Shown here piece after piece: positions 11,365-14,109 of a stretch of DNA of 14,109 nt; position 1 is the first letter of the stretch, and each line of letters opens with the position of its first letter. The stretch is from Thermoleophilia bacterium. GTDB taxonomy: Bacteria; Actinomycetota; Thermoleophilia; Gaiellales; Gaiellaceae. The translations under genes were made by a program, and so were the position numbers. Location: assembly GCA_014534295.1 (NCBI GenBank), contig JACVRU010000028.1:1-14109 (forward strand), written 5' to 3'. The notes under the pieces are model-generated. The model was not told where the DNA came from, ran no database searches, and saw only the letters and a program-made list of their open reading frames with translations.

Positions 11365-12621
11365 CTGGACTGGCTCCAGTGGCTGCTGCTTGGGGCGACG
11401 TTCTGGCTCGCGATCGCGATCGTCGTCGGCCTCGCGACGGCGAGGTCGCTTCGCCACCTGGGACGGCACGACGCCCGGGCGCCGGTCGAGGAGTCGGCCG
11501 CCGGGCCGCAGGCCGCGGTCAGCGAGCGCGACCGTGCTTCGGACCACCCGCGCATCCTCGTCGTGGACGATGACGCCACCTTCAGGGCGCTGATCGTCGC
11601 GACGCTAGCCGGTCAGGCGGGTGCGCTCGTGGAGGCCGAGACGGCTCGGCACGCGCGCGAGGTCGCGGCGAGCCTGAAGCCCGATGTCGTCCTGCTGGAC
11701 GTCTCGCTCCCCGACGCGAACGGGCTCGTCTTCTGCGCCGAGCTGCAAGAGCTCGACGAGCCGCCCAAGGTCGTGCTGCTCACGGGGGCGGACGTGAGCG
11801 AGGCTGCCGCCCGCGCGTCCGGGGCGGAGGCCATGTTGACGAAGCCCTTCAGCCCGCTCGAGCTGCTTGCCGTGATCGAGCGTTTCACCGCGCCGACGCC
11901 GGCCGCGGGCATCCCGGTCTCGACCCGGCCGCGCGAGGTGCTCGAAGACGCAGAGCAGCTGCTCATCTACGCGCGCGACCTCGCCCGCGTGATCGAGATC
12001 GAACGCGCCCAGAGGCAGCTGATCGAGAACGCGTACCGGCAGACCGTCTCCGCGCTTGCCTCGGCGCTGGAGGCGCGCGATACCGGCACGAACATTCACT
12101 CGCTGCGCGTCACCCGCTACGCGCTCGAGCTCGCCGGGCATGCCGCGCCGGAGCTGCTGGAGGACCCAACGGTGGTCTACGGCTTCCTCCTGCACGACAT
12201 CGGCAAGATCGGTATCACCGACGGCATCCTCCTCAAGCCCGGCCCGTTGGAGCCGAGCGAGCGACGGGAGATGCAGCGCCATCCGGTGATCGGGCAGGCG
12301 ATCCTCGGCGAGGTCGCGATGCTCCAGGGGGAGGGGCTCGCGATCGTGCGGTCGCACCACGAGCACTGGGACGGAAGCGGCTACCCCGACGGGCTCGCCG
12401 AGCACGCGATCCCGCGCGGCGCGCGCGTCTTCGCCATCGCCGACGCCCTCGACGCGCTGACGAGCGACCGCCCTTATCGGGCGGCGGGGCGCTGGGAGGC
12501 GGCTGTCGATGAGATCGCGCGCGGAGCGGCTCGCCAGTTCGACCCAGACGCCGTCGAGGCGTTGCTCGACGCCGAGGGATCCTTCCGCGCGATCCACGAG
12601 GAGCTCGCGCGAGCCGCGTGA
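11365..12621 (+). CDS. Membrane-anchored response regulator with HD-GYP output (probable c-di-GMP phosphodiesterase)
   Basis: With CTG 11365 as start the protein is about 418 aa. Residues 2-25 (LDWLQWLLLGATFWLAIAIV) form a membrane segment, followed by a polar linker. The receiver domain starts at HPRILVVDDD (acidic pocket D68-D70), with phosphoacceptor D112 (LLDVSLPD), T140 and K160 (LTKPF). After a helical linker comes an HD-GYP domain with EARDTGTNIHSLRV, HD at 277-278 (HDIGKIG), SHHEHWDGSGYPDGL with GYP at 339-341, and IADALDALTSDRPY. The full metal-binding set predicts c-di-GMP hydrolysis controlled by phosphorylation. The first GTG in frame, 11563, would cut the receiver at its first strand and is not credible. 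A receiver joined directly to a TM helix is uncommon. No sensor kinase gene is in the window. Confidence 0.85.
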   Translation: MDWLQWLLLGATFWLAIAIVVGLATARSLRHLGRHDARAPVEESAAGPQAAVSERDRASDHPRILVVDDDATFRALIVATLAGQAGALVEAETARHAREVAASLKPDVVLLDVSLPDANGLVFCAELQELDEPPKVVLLTGADVSEAAARASGAEAMLTKPFSPLELLAVIERFTAPTPAAGIPVSTRPREVLEDAEQLLIYARDLARVIEIERAQRQLIENAYRQTVSALASALEARDTGTNIHSLRVTRYALELAGHAAPELLEDPTVVYGFLLHDIGKIGITDGILLKPGPLEPSERREMQRHPVIGQAILGEVAMLQGEGLAIVRSHHEHWDGSGYPDGLAEHAIPRGARVFAIADALDALTSDRPYRAAGRWEAAVDEIARGAARQFDPDAVEALLDAEGSFRAIHEELARAA

Positions 12622-12643
12622 GGCGGCTTCGGCCGGGCGGCCT

Positions 12644-12757
12644 CTAGCGGTCGCGCAGCCGCCGCGCGAGGGCCGGGTACGGGCTCTCGAGCCGCAGACG
12701 AAAGGCGAGGCCGGCGGCGCCGGCGGAGTACGCGCGGATGAGGTGCAGCGTCGTCAC
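12644..12757 (-). CDS. Possible 37-aa minus-strand ORF
   Basis: GTG at 12757 leftwards encodes MTTLHLIRAYSAGAAGLA, then FRLRLESPYPALARRLRDR and TAG (12646-12644). Third positions are almost all G or C and the composition looks protein-like, with a short hydrophobic stretch and a basic tail. No ribosome-binding site is obvious. It fills most of the 187-nt gap before rplY and is divergent from it. In DNA this GC-rich, such short frames arise by chance, so this is tentative. Confidence 0.3.
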   Translation of the reverse strand: MTTLHLIRAYSAGAAGLAFRLRLESPYPALARRLRDR

Positions 12758-12794
12758 GCGGGTAGAACGCAGAGGACGCCCGGCGAGGTGCGGC

Positions 12795-12800
12795 TACAAT
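12795..12800 (+). promoter_or_regulatory. -10 element for leaderless rplY
   Basis: TACAAT, one base off consensus, ends 8 nt before the GTG start of rplY. The predicted transcription start is therefore at or next to the start codon. No Shine-Dalgarno lies in the gap and no clear -35 is seen. Confidence 0.5.
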
Positions 12801-12808
12801 CCGGCGCC

Positions 12809-13534
12809 GTGGCCGGAGAGCGAATCAAGCTGCAGGTCAGGGAACGCGGGAGCCGCGGCTCGCGGGACGCCCGCCGCCTGCGCCGTGAGGGGCTCGTCCC
12901 CGGCGTCCTCTACGGGGCGAAGACGACGGCGCGTCCCTTCTGCATCGAGGAGCGCGAGCTCCGCCGCGTGCTCACCGGCGCCGGCGGCCTGCACGTGATC
13001 CTCGACGTCGTGCTCGAGGGCCAGACGTCCAGCCATCCGTCCGTCCTGAAGGCGTACCAGCAGGATCCGATCAAGGGTCGGCTGCTCCACATCGACCTCC
13101 AGGAGGTGCGGCTCGACCAGGCGATCCAGGCGGTCGTCTCCGTCACGCTCGTCGGCGAGGCCGCGGGAACGAAGGAGGGGGGCGTCCTCAGCCAGGTCTC
13201 GCGCGAGCTCAACGTCGAGGCGCTGCCGCTCGAGATCCCCGAGCACATCGACGCCGACGTCGGCAACCTCCACATAGGCGACACGCTGCGGCTCGCCGAC
13301 CTATCCGCAGTCGAGGGCGTCACCTTCCTCGACGACCCCGAGGAGACGGTCCTCGCCACCGTCACGCTGCCGACGCGCGTCGAGGAGCCCGAGCCCGAGG
13401 TCGAGGAGCTCGAGGAGGGCGAGGTGCCCGAGGGCGAGGAGGCTCCGGAGGGTGCGGCCGAGGAGGCTCCGGCCGAGCCGGGCGCCGAGGCCGGCTCCGG
13501 GGAGACGGGCGAGCCCGGCACGACTCCCGGCTAG
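12809..13534 (+). CDS. rplY: 50S ribosomal protein bL25, CTC/TL5 form
   Basis: A 5S rRNA-binding protein of the large subunit, 241 aa. It starts AGERIKLQVRERGSRGSRDA-RRLRREGLVPGVLYG, the classic L25 N-terminal domain (about 1-95), including HPSVLKAYQQDPIKGRLLHID. A TL5-type C-terminal beta domain follows (about 98-190; EIPEHIDADVGNLHIGDTLR). An acidic tail of about 50 residues ends it (EPEPEVEELEEGEVPEGEE, then Ala/Glu/Gly/Pro-rich). GTG 12809 is chosen because the conserved N-terminus begins there and TACAAT ends 8 nt upstream; the longer open frame before it is shadow. The stop TAG shares its G with the pth GTG. rplY-pth is a conserved pair. Confidence 0.95.
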   Translation: MAGERIKLQVRERGSRGSRDARRLRREGLVPGVLYGAKTTARPFCIEERELRRVLTGAGGLHVILDVVLEGQTSSHPSVLKAYQQDPIKGRLLHIDLQEVRLDQAIQAVVSVTLVGEAAGTKEGGVLSQVSRELNVEALPLEIPEHIDADVGNLHIGDTLRLADLSAVEGVTFLDDPEETVLATVTLPTRVEEPEPEVEELEEGEVPEGEEAPEGAAEEAPAEPGAEAGSGETGEPGTTPG

Positions 13535-14109
13535 TGCGCCTCTTCCGGCGGGGCGATCCGTCCCCGTCGCTGGATCTGCTCGTCGCGGGGCTCGGCAACC
13601 CCGGCCGCGAGTACGCGCGGCACCGCCACAACGCGGGGCACATGGTCGTGGACGAGCTCGTGCGTCGGCACGACGGCACGTGGCGGTCGAAGTTCTCCGG
13701 CGAGCTGAGCGAGCTGCGGATCGGGGAGGCGCGCGTCGCGCTGCTCAAGCCGATGACGTACATGAACGAGTCCGGCCGATCCGTGGGTGGCGCGCTCCGC
13801 TTCTTCAAGCTACCGCCCGACCTGCTGCTCGTCGTCCACGACGAGGGCGACCTCGACCTCGGGCGGCTCCAGGCGCGGCTCGGCGGCGGCCTCGCCGGGC
13901 ACAACGGGCTCCGGTCGCTCCGCCAGTCGCTCGGGTCCGCGGACTTCCTGCGGGTGCGGGTCGGTGTCGGCCGTCCCGGACGTGGCGATCGTCGCCCTGT
14001 CGCCGACTACGTCCTCTCGCCGTTCCAGCCGGAGGAGGACGCGGAGGCGCTGGTCGCGCGCAGCGCGGACGCCGTCGAAACGCTCGCGCGCGACGGGCTG
14101 CAGCGCGCG
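13534..14109 (+). CDS. pth: Peptidyl-tRNA hydrolase (3' end outside the window)
   Basis: Releases peptides from prematurely dissociated peptidyl-tRNA. GTG 13534 overlaps the rplY stop by one base (TAGTG), and 192 codons are present before the window ends. Motifs are LLVAGLGNPGREYARHRHNA-G, with the substrate-binding Asn and the catalytic His in RHN; LKPMTYMNESG; VVHDEGDLDLG, where HDELDL is usual but the key Asp after His is kept; and LGGGLAGHNGLRS. The N-terminus has about 18 extra residues before LLVAGLGNPG compared with compact homologues. The family is usually about 190-200 aa, so only a few residues are probably missing. Confidence 0.95.
   Translation, partial: MRLFRRGDPSPSLDLLVAGLGNPGREYARHRHNAGHMVVDELVRRHDGTWRSKFSGELSELRIGEARVALLKPMTYMNESGRSVGGALRFFKLPPDLLLVVHDEGDLDLGRLQARLGGGLAGHNGLRSLRQSLGSADFLRVRVGVGRPGRGDRRPVADYVLSPFQPEEDAEALVARSADAVETLARDGLQRA

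Noticed and set aside
11280..11573. Separate ORF upstream of the receiver domain
   Set aside because: It is Arg/Gly/Pro-rich shadow sequence; the neighbouring frame gives a coherent TM helix plus receiver start.
1..14109. CRISPR array, restriction-modification, toxin-antitoxin pair or insertion sequence
   Set aside because: No regularly spaced repeats, no methyltransferase or endonuclease motifs other than RsmA and the NYN relic, no DDE transposase and no terminal inverted repeats of an IS were seen.

Overview
The window is very GC-rich DNA from a bacterium. It uses many GTG and TTG starts, 4-nt stop/start overlaps, and -10-like hexamers placed so close to start codons that leaderless mRNAs are likely. 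The gene order metG-tatD-rsmA-ispE, then tRNA-Gln-glmU-prs, then rplY-pth is the classic actinobacterial housekeeping neighbourhood. A deep actinobacterial lineage such as Thermoleophilia is my best guess; that is inference from synteny and protein character, not a database match.

Region 1 (1-4766): the end of an unrecognised Ala/Pro-rich ORF, then a tightly coupled run of metG (methionyl-tRNA synthetase), tatD (metal-dependent hydrolase), rsmA/ksgA (16S rRNA dimethyltransferase) and ispE (isoprenoid kinase), and a small membrane protein. Region 2 (4797-7274): tRNA-Gln(UUG) lies 5 nt before glmU, and glmU overlaps prs. Together these supply charged tRNA-Gln, UDP-GlcNAc and PRPP. prs now ends at a strong intrinsic terminator.

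Region 3 (about 7225-10938) is the unusual part: a decayed integrated element of about 3.7 kb. A perfect 15-bp direct repeat covers the last codons of prs (7225-7239) and recurs at 10924-10938. The second copy is 56 nt downstream of a tyrosine recombinase catalytic domain that keeps all its active-site residues but has lost its N-terminal half. Between the repeats lie a NYN-domain nuclease gene broken by at least three frameshifts, a small zinc-ribbon gene with a Trp-to-TGA nonsense change (a second relic with TGG at that position lies 1.6 kb away), an intact 162-aa protein with a possible PH-like fold, a small secreted protein followed by a large hairpin, a relic of a different recombinase, and a 35-aa single-TM protein on the minus strand. 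The lesions are confined to this region while all flanking housekeeping genes are intact, so decay is a better explanation than sequencing error.

Region 4 (10939-14109): a hairpin-rich non-coding stretch of about 400 nt, then a membrane-anchored receiver/HD-GYP protein (probable c-di-GMP phosphodiesterase) whose real start seems to be a CTG codon, then rplY (ribosomal protein bL25/CTC, apparently leaderless) and pth (peptidyl-tRNA hydrolase), which runs off the end of the window.
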